Assembly: GCA_001771235.1 (NCBI GenBank)
Contig: METF01000054.1
Span: forward strand, 685-19,488
Direction of reading: 5' to 3'
Length of the DNA: 18,804 nt
Origin: Candidatus Zhuqueibacterota bacterium RBG_16_48_16
Lineage (GTDB): Bacteria > Zhuqueibacterota > Zhuqueibacteria > Residuimicrobiales > Sediminimicrobiaceae
Shown here: piece after piece, positions 1 through 7,852 of the stretch
Layout: each line of letters begins with the position of its first letter
Numbering within the stretch: position 1 is the stretch's first letter
Program-made: the position numbers and the translations under genes
Notes under the pieces: generated by a model
Database searches by the model: none
Seen by the model: only the letters and a program-made list of their open reading frames with translations
Told to the model about the DNA's origin: nothing

Positions 1-2015
1 ACCGCATCCAGCAAAACAGCGAAATGGCTATCGGCAGTGGCGGAATAATACTGGATGAACCAGACTGTTGTCTCCGGCGGTACAGCATAATTTTCACCGG
101 GGAAATTTTTGGTCAAGAGTCCTTGTACTTCGGCATCGGCGTAGGTGGCGCGGAAGCTGGTGCCGCCCTCTGCATCGGCACTGGATACGGCCTGATTGCT
201 ATCCATCCATCCCGGCGCAAGAGCATCTTTTGAGCCCAGGCCGCCGTCCGAAGTCCAGGTATAGGCCCAATTGCCGCTCATAATCTGAAAACTCTTGAAT
301 GCATCGCTGCTGGCGGAATAATAGACATATAGCCACGCTTCCGCTTTTCCTTCCGCGGTTAAATGGCCGACATTATTCATCACATAGACCAGTTGCGCGT
401 CGCCGCCCAATATCTGGGCGCAATAGTTAGCCGCATCAAGATTATAGCGCGCAGTGGTGAGGATGGGATCAGAATTGGGAATGAGCGCGCCGGTCACAGG
501 ATCGACATAGATGATGAGATGCGCTGCGGTGCTCGAGGCGTAAACAAATCTCCACACCGCACTGGACGATTTGCCCCAATAGCCAAAGATATTCGCCGAC
601 AAGGCAGCCACCACCACCACATCGGCGTTTGCGGAACGATAGGCGCTGCCGCCATTTGCCTCGGCAGTTGCAGTGGCGGCATCACTATCGATCCAATTTT
701 CCGGCACGGCTTGCATGGAAGGAAGGGTTGTACCGGGCGATTCGCTGCTAACCGGCCCCAGCGCTGCCGCATAAAAAACACGATAGCCGGACGACGGGGA
801 GGAAAAACCATAGGCCCAGCCGCCGCAGGTGCCATCCGGATTAAGGGGCTGCACCGGGCCGACAAAGGCGAGCACGGCATCGGCCGCCCAGTTGTGCGCT
901 GCAAACACCACATCCTGCATCCTGTTGCGAGCTGTAATTTCCAACTGTCCGGCCTGGGAGAGGACCTCTCCGGTCACTGCATCCATAAAAATCGTCAGCG
1001 GCTGCGCCGTGCTGGATGAATAGTCGATCTTCCAAACCGCGCGGTCGAGCGTGGCAGGGTAGAATCCGCGCGAAACGCCGCCGCTTACATAGACATTCTG
1101 GTTATCGCCGCGATACTGGCTGCCGCCATTTGCCTCGGCGATGCTCATGGCAACGTTGCTATCCAGCCAGTTTGCCGGCAATGCGGTTTTGGAAAGCGGC
1201 TCCCACCCCAGCGGTCCTTGTCCCAGCAGCAGCCCATTGGAAAGGAAAATGGCCTGACTGGAATCCTTGCTGGCGGAATAATAGACAAAAAACCAAATCA
1301 GGGCTTTGCCTTGCGCATCCAGCTCACCTTGATGGGTTCCCACCATAACCAATGCAGCATCCGGAGCCCAGGATTGGGCAGCGTGATTGGCAACGCTCAC
1401 ATTTACGCCTGCGGTCGTTGCCTCGGGCATGGGAATCTCAATGACTTTTCCGGTCGTTGCATCCATGGCCACAGTCAAGGATTCCTCTGTGGAACCGGAG
1501 GAATATTGATAGACCCATAAGGCTTGCATTTTTTGCAGAGCCGTCGTTACCGAGTGACGAGAAAAGCTTACGCCGTTGGCGGGCAGATCGACTTTTCGCT
1601 TAACATAGAATTTAGGAAAGAATCCATTGCTTTGGGCCATTGACGTTCCCGGTAGCTCGAACTGGGACAATACGGCAAAGACAGAGGCATCATCATAGGT
1701 TGCGCGAAAGTCGCTGCCGCCATGGCTTTCGGCCGTATCGGCGACAACATCGCTATCCAGCCAGCTTTCTGGAATGGCGGTGGCATCGGGAAGTTCTTCG
1801 TCTTCGAATATCATTGCCGGCGCCAGGAAAGCGCTGGTTGCAAGAATCCCGGAATAAGCCATTTGGCTCTGCGAATAAAAAGTGTAAAACCAGGACCATG
1901 TTTGTCCTTCAGCCGAAACCTCCGGGCCGACAATTTGCACCAGATGTGCATCAGCCGACCAGCTCTGTGCGATGGCTATAATTTCAGAGTATCTTTGTCG
2001 AGCCGCGATAGCCGA
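1..2015 (-). repeat. Four tandem about 160-residue PepSY-like protein repeats
   Basis: The W[LIM]DS motif recurs at about 1757, 1159, 685 and 199, giving spacings of about 598, 474 and 486 bases. Approximate repeat bodies are residues 257-450, 451-610, 611-771 and 772-927+. Each carries a W-x-x-D-A start, a GG-S/T-x-[FY]R segment (HGGSDFR, NGGSQYR, NGGSAYR, EGGTSFR) and a D-x-[TV]-TG closing turn. The first repeat is about 35 residues longer, from an insertion around residues 385-420. The repeats are diverged in sequence, so they are old duplications rather than a recent slippage product. The fourth runs off the window. Confidence 0.75.
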
Positions 2016-2783
2016 CATGGGAACAAGAGTCATATTAATGCCAGTGACTGCTTCTCCTTCGCCAATAACGAGACTGTCGGGGACGCCATTGTTATCCGGA
2101 TCGTAGATTCCCACAAGATCGATGCCAGCCTCTGGCTCGAAAACACCGCTTTTATTGACGTCGAGCAACGCTACGGGATAATAAATGCCCGCTGGTATGT
2201 AATTGATGGTAAAATCACCGGCCGAAGACATCACAACACCGCCGGCTTCTGGATTTTCATCGCTAAAGAGATTCTTAAAAAGAGCGGCTACTGTTGCCGT
2301 CGGATCGCCGCCGGGGTAATTGATCTGGCCGGTGACTTGCGCTGAAGGCAGGCTTGGACCTGTGGTGAATGTGAAAATCGCCGGCTTGTCCAATAATTGT
2401 CCGGTAATGCTCGTTGCGCCGATGACAGCAAAGAAATAGCGCGTGTTTGGCCAGAGATGGACGCCATAAACGCGCACCGTCTTCATGTCCGCGCTCAAGG
2501 CAATTGAATCCGGTTCGCCGATGAGTGAGTCAGGATTCACTAGCAGGCCCAGGAAAAAATCTCCGGGTTGTTCGTACCGCGCCGTGGTGTCCAATGGCGT
2601 GTTAAAGGTGAATTCAAAGGTGATTAGCGTGTCAACTCCAGCAGCGCCGTCGGCAGGGAATGTGGAAACAACCTCAAGCTGAGCTTGCACGCTTAAAGGC
2701 AGACTGAGAAGGCAAACGACGCTGATGACCAGCGGATAGAAAAATGTTAAAAGTCTGGAACGAGTGATTTCAGTGCAGCGCAT
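1..2783 (-). CDS. Secreted multidomain protein: Ig-like domain plus tandem PepSY-like repeats (3' end outside window)
   Basis: One open frame reads from ATG at 2783 off the left edge (927 codons, no stop). GGAGG lies five bases before the ATG, which supports the start. Residues 1-35 are a signal peptide (hydrophobic core ending near VQAQ). Residues about 37-143 resemble a bacterial Ig-like (Big_5/SbsA-type) domain, with an opening like STFPADGAAGV and an ending FTFTTG. Residues about 144-255 form a linker with Asp/Asn-rich turns (DVNKSG, DPDNNGVPD) that could bind calcium. From about 257 onward there are four repeats, each with a WxxDA(x)LV start, an aromatic core (WFFVYYSAS), a WLDS/WIDS/WMDS motif and a DxxTGxV end typical of PepSY-like folds. 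The protein is probably exported to the cell surface or periplasm; the function is unknown. It is a single-gene unit by the visible spacing. Confidence 0.85.
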   Translation of the reverse strand, partial: MRCTEITRSRLLTFFYPLVISVVCLLSLPLSVQAQLEVVSTFPADGAAGVDTLITFEFTFNTPLDTTARYEQPGDFFLGLLVNPDSLIGEPDSIALSADMKTVRVYGVHLWPNTRYFFAVIGATSITGQLLDKPAIFTFTTGPSLPSAQVTGQINYPGGDPTATVAALFKNLFSDENPEAGGVVMSSAGDFTINYIPAGIYYPVALLDVNKSGVFEPEAGIDLVGIYDPDNNGVPDSLVIGEGEAVTGINMTLVPMSAIAARQRYSEIIAIAQSWSADAHLVQIVGPEVSAEGQTWSWFYTFYSQSQMAYSGILATSAFLAPAMIFEDEELPDATAIPESWLDSDVVADTAESHGGSDFRATYDDASVFAVLSQFELPGTSMAQSNGFFPKFYVKRKVDLPANGVSFSRHSVTTALQKMQALWVYQYSSGSTEESLTVAMDATTGKVIEIPMPEATTAGVNVSVANHAAQSWAPDAALVMVGTHQGELDAQGKALIWFFVYYSASKDSSQAIFLSNGLLLGQGPLGWEPLSKTALPANWLDSNVAMSIAEANGGSQYRGDNQNVYVSGGVSRGFYPATLDRAVWKIDYSSSTAQPLTIFMDAVTGEVLSQAGQLEITARNRMQDVVFAAHNWAADAVLAFVGPVQPLNPDGTCGGWAYGFSSPSSGYRVFYAAALGPVSSESPGTTLPSMQAVPENWIDSDAATATAEANGGSAYRSANADVVVVAALSANIFGYWGKSSSAVWRFVYASSTAAHLIIYVDPVTGALIPNSDPILTTARYNLDAANYCAQILGGDAQLVYVMNNVGHLTAEGKAEAWLYVYYSASSDAFKSFQIMSGNWAYTWTSDGGLGSKDALAPGWMDSNQAVSSADAEGGTSFRATYADAEVQGLLTKNFPGENYAVPPETTVWFIQYYSATADSHFAVLLDA

Positions 2784-3212
2784 AACGACCTCCGATTGTC
2801 TTGGGATAAAATTCGAAAAGCCAATATGCCATAGGCAAAGAGACACTCATCCATCTTCAGCCATCTGGCATTTGTTTACATGCTGATATATTTTATGGTG
2901 GGATTTGGATTTTTCGGCAGCGGAGCGAATGGCCTGTCTTGCTAGAAACTTTGATGGAAGGTACTATTGGAAGTTCATTCGGCGTGTGGCGTCCATCATG
3001 ACGCCAGAGGCTAATTCGGCATGAAGAGTGACAGCAGGCGATCCGCACAACCGCCAATCTGCAATTCAAAGACCTCACTATTGATGGAGTTGATTTTGTG
3101 CTCGATTATTTGAGCAGTGCACAACAATAATCCTTGATAGACAAGGTCAACCGCGATTGGGGGGCATCGGGTCTTTTATCGGAAGGAAATTTAAGCGAAA
3201 CCCGCTCTTTTG
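2784..3212. other. Intergenic region, about 430 bases, with a possible decayed gene end
   Basis: It holds the leader and promoter of the secreted repeat protein and the 3' flank of the P-loop gene. No strong promoter or terminator could be singled out. On the plus strand, 3032-3130 is open for 32 residues after a stop and ends in a protein-like tail (TIDGVDFVLDYLSS), without a start codon. It may be the remnant of a lost gene. A minus-strand frame at 2893-3078 (61 residues, Arg/Ser/Cys rich) has no coding character and was not called. Confidence 0.4.
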
Positions 3213-4994
3213 TCAAGCGCTATTTATTATTTTTTGTGATTCCTCAAACATTTTAAGCAGTTCTCTTGCCGCCATCTCAGGCCCCTTGGTTTCCCAGCCG
3301 CTGATTCCCAGTCTGGTTCTTATCTGTCCCACAAAGAGTCCTTGCTGAAAAAATGCCTCAAAGTATTCATCGGCTAATATTTCGTGCTCCTGTTTGTACT
3401 GGGGCGGGCCAAAGATATTGGCAAAATAAGAGTGAACCAATCCGGTGGATGTTGTGGTGCCCTTGCTCATCACTGTGCCTTCTCGAAAAACGCGCAAGGC
3501 TTCTTCCTTTGAGGAAAATCGTTCGACAATGGGATGGTCTTCATCCACCATTTCATAGTTATTGGCATAGAGAATGTAATGGATTGGAAATCCTTTGACC
3601 ACACTGGCGAATGTCGTCACCGGCAAAACGACCCTGGCGTTCACCTGGTTTGGACTCATGATAATCGCCCGGTCGATCTGGCCAAAGGCATAGCCGGGCT
3701 GCAAATCGTCCAGACGAACAAACGCGCCGATCTCGGTACCGTATCCCAGCACGTGCCCATCCGGTGCGATGCGAATGGAGCCCATATCATCGGCAATGAT
3801 ATTCATGTCCTTAATTTTTTCGTCGCCCAGAATCCGAAAGGCTTCCAGCGTTTCCGATTTGCCGGCGCCGGTATCGCCAATCAGCAGTACAGTCGCCTCG
3901 TTCTGGTTATGCAGACTGATCTTGACCAGCGCCCCGTGGAAGGGCAGTTCCTGCCGTTTCATAATTTTGATATTATGAAGCGTTAGCACCATTTTTTTCA
4001 GGTAGCCAAAATAGCCAAAATCGTCGTTATTGGGCACGGCCGCCACCAGAATATCGTTTTCTTTGTCCTCGTAAAACACTGTGGGAAAATCTGCCAATCC
4101 ATCCAGTTCGCCTTCGGCAACACCAAAAGTATAAATGCCGTCCGGTTTTTTGGCTAAATCTTCATTATCCGCCATTTCGAATAAATTGCACAAGGAAAAT
4201 CCCAGCTCGTAGAACTTTTCATGGAAATAAATATAGATGAGCAATGGGCCGACTTTGGCCGGATAGCATAACCATTCGTTCTCTTGAATGGAAATGCGTT
4301 CAAGTGGATTCTCTTCAATTCGAATAAATCGACCGGTCCGTTTATTCATGGGCGGATTCAGGATGAGCGGTGGATTCAGCAATATCTGCCTGATTATTTG
4401 AATATTCTTCAATTTGCCGTATACGCCGCCAAAATTTAATGAAAATTTGTTGGAGGTAATGACCGCTATCTCAGCGCCGGCGCGTACCTGGCGATAAATC
4501 ATCGGATGTTTGCCGGTGATGTTTTCTTGTATATCGCGATAGGTTTTTCGGACGAGGTGAGTAAAATCTTCGATCGTTGCATTAAAGGTGCGGTAGGGTT
4601 TCTCATCCATTTCGTGGACTGCTGAAGAACAAAGGATAAACCTTTCAAAATGTCGCCAGTAGTTATAAAGATATTCGACAAAAGCATTCAAAAGCTCCGC
4701 ATCCCTAAAGAGCATATCTGATGCGACGACGAGTTTCGGCACATCCTGAGCAGCAACCTTGGTGAGATAAGACAAGACTTGACAGAGCAGCTTCAGATCT
4801 TCTTTTTGAACGTTCTGACTGTCAGCAAAGATGTCCAGCAATGGAGAATTCTTGGCAGATAAATTTTTAATCGCCTTTTGCAGAAATTTTTTAAAAATCT
4901 CACTTTCTATCAGTTCTTCAGATGTATAGCACATTTTGCTGTTGGCGTAAATCAAGACCTTGTTTGATAAAATTTTATAAGAATATGTGGCCAT
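3213..4994 (-). CDS. HprK/PEP-carboxykinase-fold P-loop protein
   Basis: 593 residues, ATG start preceded by a CAGGAGC stretch about 10 bases upstream. Residues 1-340 show no domain I recognise. Residues 345-593 look like the nucleotide-binding half of the HPr kinase/PEP carboxykinase superfamily: Walker A GDTGAGKSE at 373-381 (HprK-like rather than the PEPCK G-x-SGTGKT form), an acidic pair IADD at 400-403, a GYGTEIGAF segment at 418-425, and PEPCK-like C-terminal elements (HSYFANIFGPP near 521-531, GISGWETKGP near 563-572). It is probably a cytosolic nucleotide-dependent kinase or carboxykinase relative. Whether it makes oxaloacetate/PEP or phosphorylates a protein or small molecule cannot be decided. 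It stands alone, with large gaps on both sides. Confidence 0.8.
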   Translation of the reverse strand: MATYSYKILSNKVLIYANSKMCYTSEELIESEIFKKFLQKAIKNLSAKNSPLLDIFADSQNVQKEDLKLLCQVLSYLTKVAAQDVPKLVVASDMLFRDAELLNAFVEYLYNYWRHFERFILCSSAVHEMDEKPYRTFNATIEDFTHLVRKTYRDIQENITGKHPMIYRQVRAGAEIAVITSNKFSLNFGGVYGKLKNIQIIRQILLNPPLILNPPMNKRTGRFIRIEENPLERISIQENEWLCYPAKVGPLLIYIYFHEKFYELGFSLCNLFEMADNEDLAKKPDGIYTFGVAEGELDGLADFPTVFYEDKENDILVAAVPNNDDFGYFGYLKKMVLTLHNIKIMKRQELPFHGALVKISLHNQNEATVLLIGDTGAGKSETLEAFRILGDEKIKDMNIIADDMGSIRIAPDGHVLGYGTEIGAFVRLDDLQPGYAFGQIDRAIIMSPNQVNARVVLPVTTFASVVKGFPIHYILYANNYEMVDEDHPIVERFSSKEEALRVFREGTVMSKGTTTSTGLVHSYFANIFGPPQYKQEHEILADEYFEAFFQQGLFVGQIRTRLGISGWETKGPEMAARELLKMFEESQKIINSA

Positions 4995-5501
4995 GAATGA
5001 TCTTGCTCCTGGAAGAGAATTGATTTGATAGTTTTTTTTCGCGAATTGAGAGAAATATAAGAAAAATCTTCAAGGGGGGAAATACTTTTTATTCTGCAAA
5101 GAACTTTCGCTTTAGTAAGAGAGACTGCCTGCTTTTCGTCTATAGGTGCAGTTTGGCGTCGGATATAATTCCCTAATATGCCGACAAAAAAATCCCCCTC
5201 TCTTTTTGGTCGCAGGTGGCCAAAATAGAATCCTTTGCCCCAACAATAAAATAGTCTTTTGGCCAGGCGAGACTGTTGAAATAGCCATGCATCATCGGTC
5301 CCTCTCTGGTATGCACGATTTAGCCAACAAAGACGCGGTTCGTTTCAAGGACTTTTCTTCTTCGTATTTTTATGCAAAAGCAGATTTGAAAAGTCTAGGC
5401 AAACAAGCGCGTGAAATCATGGACAAAAAACAATGTCACGCTCTCCCCAGTTTGTTCACTGATGAGAGCCGCATATCGTTCTATTTCAACAGTCTCAATC
5501 G
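4995..5501. other. Intergenic region with one doubtful plus-strand ORF (5146-5505)
   Basis: It contains the promoter region of the P-loop gene. The plus-strand frame 5146-5505 could encode 119 residues, but it has no recognisable ribosome binding site, domain or signal peptide. Its stop is embedded in the GCTAGC palindrome that also supplies the tatA stop on the other strand. On the minus strand, directly downstream of tatA, a startless 42-residue frame also looks protein-like (KLAIETVEIERYAALISEQ). I cannot say that either is a gene; it may be a decayed coding region. Confidence 0.3.
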
Positions 5502-5666
5502 CTAGCTTTGCTGCGATCCAACTTCATCATCGCCACGAGTTGCTTTTTTGAACTCGCGTATGCCCTTGCCTAATCCCTGAGCGAGCTCGGGCAATTTCTT
5601 TGCGCCAAATAGCAGCAATATGACAAAAATGATGACCAGTAACTCTGGTCCGCTTGGCATTCCCAT
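5502..5666 (-). CDS. tatA: Sec-independent translocase subunit TatA
   Basis: 54 residues. ATG at 5666 with AGGGAGA eight bases upstream; a second in-frame ATG lies two codons later, but the spacing favours the first. The pattern is classic TatA: a short N-terminal periplasmic tail, one hydrophobic segment (ELLVIIFVILLLFG, about residues 8-21), the FGAKKLPELA hinge, then an amphipathic Gly/Lys helix (GLGKGIREFKKA) and a charged tail. It would polymerise to form the Tat pore for folded proteins. It is third in a minus-strand cluster, 59 bases after the TatB-like gene. The divergent operon encodes a twin-arginine substrate. No tatC is in the window. Confidence 0.9.
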   Translation of the reverse strand: MGMPSGPELLVIIFVILLLFGAKKLPELAQGLGKGIREFKKATRGDDEVGSQQS

Positions 5667-5725
5667 TTCTCGTTCTCCCTGTTTTAAGGTGATGCGTTAT
5701 AAATCACAAAGTGTCTTACATAGTT

Positions 5726-5899
5726 TTAAATATCTGGGAAATCTGTAATATCTTTTTTCAATTTTTGAACAGATTGGCGAAATTCATTTACAATCCTGCC
5801 GATTTGCTTTCCTGTATGGATTGCATTTTTGGGTCCGAGCAAAATGAAAGCAATGAGCAGAATGATCAGAACTTCGGAACTGCTAATGCCAGGAAACAT
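5726..5899 (-). CDS. tatB: TatA/TatB-family protein, TatB-like
   Basis: 57 residues. ATG at 5899 is preceded by GAGGCG eight bases upstream. One membrane segment (VLIILLIAFILLG, about residues 10-22) follows a Glu at position 9, where TatB proteins carry a conserved glutamate. A GPK hinge in place of the FGxKKLPE of TatA also points to TatB. The helix after it (IGRIVNEFRQSVQKLKKD) is amphipathic. It is shorter than typical TatB (over 100 residues), so it could be a TatA/E variant; the symbol is provisional. It lies nine bases after the small membrane protein gene and upstream of tatA. Confidence 0.75.
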   Translation of the reverse strand: MFPGISSSEVLIILLIAFILLGPKNAIHTGKQIGRIVNEFRQSVQKLKKDITDFPDI

Positions 5900-5908
5900 G
5901 TTATCGCC

Positions 5909-6067
5909 TCAATGCTGAAATCTTTTCTTTGAAATATCCAGTTTTTGCGCCTTCTTTTTCTGCTCACTCTTTTTGGGGAACATTATGAGAAAAAAAGAAT
6001 AAGCCAAAAGCCACAAAAATAATCCTCCCAAAAGCAAAAGCCCGATATTTAATACTAGATGGTTCAT
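5909..6067 (-). CDS. Small single-pass membrane protein in the Tat cluster
   Basis: 52 residues. ATG at 6067 has AGAGGAG eight bases upstream, which selects it over a longer frame starting at 6112. It has one strongly hydrophobic segment (about residues 5-28, LNIGLLLLGGLFLWLLAYSF) followed by a Lys-rich cytoplasmic-type tail (FPKKSEQKKKAQKLDISKK). It is the first gene of the minus-strand cluster that continues with the TatB-like and tatA genes. The shape is like TatA/E, but the FG hinge and amphipathic helix are missing, so I do not assign a function. The context suggests an accessory of Tat export or of the adjacent membrane complex. Confidence 0.65.
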   Translation of the reverse strand: MNHLVLNIGLLLLGGLFLWLLAYSFFLIMFPKKSEQKKKAQKLDISKKRFQH

Positions 6068-6286
6068 TAGTGTGCTCCTCTGTATGTTTAAAGTATAAAT
6101 GTCCGTCACCAAAGCGCAGCGCGGCTTTTACGCATTTTAAGCCAGTGTATGAAAATAGCATACAGGCCATTGGCTAAGAAATAGCTGGAGGCAGGCCGGC
6201 AGTATGTTATACAGAATCGGTGCGCTGAATTGTCAGCCGGCGCGCATAAATCTCATAAATATTGGGAGTGTGTAAAAAGTGGCAGG
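6068..6286. other. Leader region of the Tat cluster
   Basis: 219 bases between the small exported ORF and the Tat cluster. The transcription start of the Tat cluster is expected here, but I see no convincing -35/-10 or -24/-12 pair. A minus-strand frame at 5964-6170 overlaps the small membrane protein out of frame and is not supported. Confidence 0.3.
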
Positions 6287-6640
6287 TCAGCCGCTTGCCG
6301 TATACGCGGCTAAAGAGTATTTGCAATTGATGAAAGGATTGTGGTTAAAAAGAAAGTTGCAGATTATATAGTGTTCGACCTTGTCTCCCTTATCGAACGC
6401 ATGCGAAAATTTTTTCCAGAGCAGGCAAACCTTTATTGGCTGAAAAGAGGAATCAATCTTGACTTGACTGATCAGAACGCTGCTGCGGATATCCAGGATG
6501 GAGAAGGCATGCTCCGTCGCATTAGCGCGCTCTGGAAATAACTCATCGACCATAGCGAGCGATATGAGCGGCCAGGTGAGCGAGTAGATGGCGAATGCCA
6601 TCACAAAGAGTGGGCAAATAATTTTTGTTATTTTATTCAC
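6287..6640 (-). CDS. Possible small exported or membrane-anchored hypothetical protein
   Basis: 117 residues from a GTG at 6640, with a GAGG about 11 bases upstream. The N-terminus (MNKITKIICPLFVMAFAIYSLTW begins at residue 1) has Lys residues followed by a hydrophobic stretch, like a signal peptide or anchor. The rest is hydrophilic with no recognised domain; three scattered Cys follow residue 70. A competing plus-strand frame, 6341-6541 from a GTG with AAAGGA upstream, overlaps it completely (66 residues, also protein-like). Only one is likely real; the hydrophobic leader makes me prefer the minus strand. The function is unknown. Confidence 0.4.
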   Translation of the reverse strand: MNKITKIICPLFVMAFAIYSLTWPLISLAMVDELFPERANATEHAFSILDIRSSVLISQVKIDSSFQPIKVCLLWKKFSHAFDKGDKVEHYIICNFLFNHNPFINCKYSLAAYTASG

Positions 6641-6903
6641 AACATGAGGGCCTCAATTACCGGCATATAACATTTTAGCTTGAAAGGATGTTCCAAATAT
6701 TTTTGTTCGCCCTGAGAATATTTTCCAGCGCGTCCAAGAATTCCTGCCTACCGCGCTTTATCCATCCTGCAAGCTCGTTACAGATATTTATTTGACCTGC
6801 GATTTTCGCTTTTTGGTTTTGCTTGCTCGTTTTATAAATGATTTATTCACATTGTAGATTAATACAACACTCGCCATTGAATTATTAAACAGTTGCCAAT
6901 GCC

Positions 6904-6915
6904 TAATAGCTATTA
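6904..6915. promoter_or_regulatory. Candidate operator: 12-base perfect palindrome TAATAGCTATTA
   Basis: The palindrome is exact on both strands and sits about 140 bases upstream of the -24-like element. That is a usual distance for an enhancer bound by a dimeric sigma54 activator. Only one copy was seen in this upstream region, and short AT-rich palindromes occur by chance, so it is a candidate only. Confidence 0.25.
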
Positions 6916-7056
6916 AAATTAACCTTTCTTAAAGGGATTCAAGCAGTTCTTATGTAAATATATTCAACGATCTTTTGAGAGTCGCTCTGACATTAAAATT
7001 GTATGAAAAGGTTTCAACTAACTAAATAATAGTATGTTCATGAAAGATAAAATAAT

Positions 7057-7072
7057 TGGTATGAATTTTGAG
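7057..7072 (+). promoter_or_regulatory. Candidate sigma54 (-24/-12) promoter
   Basis: TGGTATGAATTTTGAG keeps the GG of the -24 element and has a 10-base spacing to a GA where the consensus has GC; TTG is kept in the -12 half. It lies about 60 bases before the first operon start. An NtrC-type activator is encoded in the window, which makes it plausible. The missing GC at -12 makes it weak. Confidence 0.3.
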
Positions 7073-7130
7073 AGAAGAACAAATGGTTCCCTGAAAATTG
7101 TCTTAAACTCACAAAATGAGGAGACCTAAA

Positions 7131-7787
7131 ATGTTAGTTGTATTGCTTGTTATTCTTACTTTTATCGTCGGTGGGACGATTAGCTATTTTATTGAGCGCA
7201 AAAGCAAAAACGCAGAGGCTGTTCAGGTAAGGGTTAATAATCTGTCACTGCCCAGAATAATGAATATGCTGCCCGCCGGAGTCTTCATTCAGCCATCCTT
7301 TACCTGGAGCAAAATTCAGGATAGCGGCAATCTGATGTTGGGCGTTCATCCCATACTCGTTGGATTAATCGGCAATTCTGATAAAATCGAAACGCGACGG
7401 CAGGGAGAACATGTGAGAAAGGGCGAGACCCTCATCAAATTGGAAAATGACGCCAAAGAGCTGCACGTGAAATCGCCGGTAACCGGTACCATTGCCTCCA
7501 TCAATTCGGATTTGAATGCTTCCTCATGGGAAAAATTCAGCAGTAGCTGGATTTACAGCATCAAACCGGAGAACCTTTCATCGGATATTGCCAGTTGGTT
7601 CATCGGTGAAAAAGCAAGCGAGTGGGTAAATGAAAAGTTTCAACAAATCAAGAATTTCTTTATCCAGAGTTTGCCGCAGAAGCAAATGGGGACGACTATG
7701 GCTGATGGCGGCGAATTGCCGGTCGGCGTGTTGCAAGGATTTGACAAAGAAACGTGGCAGGCTTTTGAAGCAAGATTTTGCCTTTAA
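7131..7787 (+). CDS. Membrane-anchored GcvH-like (lipoyl-type fold) protein 1
   Basis: 218 residues from ATG 7131, chosen because GAGGAG (7118-7123) sits seven bases upstream; an ATG at 7116 overlaps that site. Residues 2-20 are one membrane segment, with basic residues right after it (ERKSK), so the bulk is predicted cytoplasmic. Residues about 55-145 match the H-protein fold: FTWS (for the usual HTW), a G-x-x-V-x-x-G turn, and KSPVTGTI for the SPVSGE turn. At the lipoyl hairpin the sequence is ENDAKELHVKSP: lysine 109 is seven residues before the Pro, not eight as in classical GcvH. A C-terminal extension carries ADGG (191-194) and a following Trp. It is the first gene of the operon, 65 bases before the ferredoxin gene. 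Confidence 0.75.
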   Translation: MLVVLLVILTFIVGGTISYFIERKSKNAEAVQVRVNNLSLPRIMNMLPAGVFIQPSFTWSKIQDSGNLMLGVHPILVGLIGNSDKIETRRQGEHVRKGETLIKLENDAKELHVKSPVTGTIASINSDLNASSWEKFSSSWIYSIKPENLSSDIASWFIGEKASEWVNEKFQQIKNFFIQSLPQKQMGTTMADGGELPVGVLQGFDKETWQAFEARFCL

Positions 7788-7852
7788 AAAATAATGGTGG
7801 AAAATCTCAGAATGTTTGGCAGGATGTGGATTAAAAACAAAGGAATTGAGCG

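Larger units (their letters stand above)
6641..7130. other. Regulatory intergenic region upstream of the redox operon
   Basis: About 490 AT-rich bases between divergent units. It holds a 12-base perfect palindrome (6904-6915), a weak -24/-12-like element (7057-7072) and a short stretch (6771-6791) matching 20 of 21 bases with the start of the ISL3-like transposase remnant at 17329-17349. No further coding frame with a start and ribosome binding site was seen. Confidence 0.5.

Noticed and set aside
363..1019. Plus-strand 218-residue open frame (and other plus-strand frames up to 2345)
   Set aside because: They are antisense to the continuous secreted-repeat protein frame, which has a signal peptide, a ribosome binding site and repeats; the plus-strand translations are His/Arg/Gly rich with no domain.
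3534..3986. Plus-strand 150-residue frame
   Set aside because: Antisense shadow of the P-loop gene, whose Walker A and acidic motifs lie in the opposite strand.
6341..6541. Plus-strand 66-residue frame starting at GTG
   Set aside because: It overlaps the minus-strand small exported ORF; it is possible but has no leader, domain or neighbour on its strand. Left as an ambiguity in the entry for 6287-6640.
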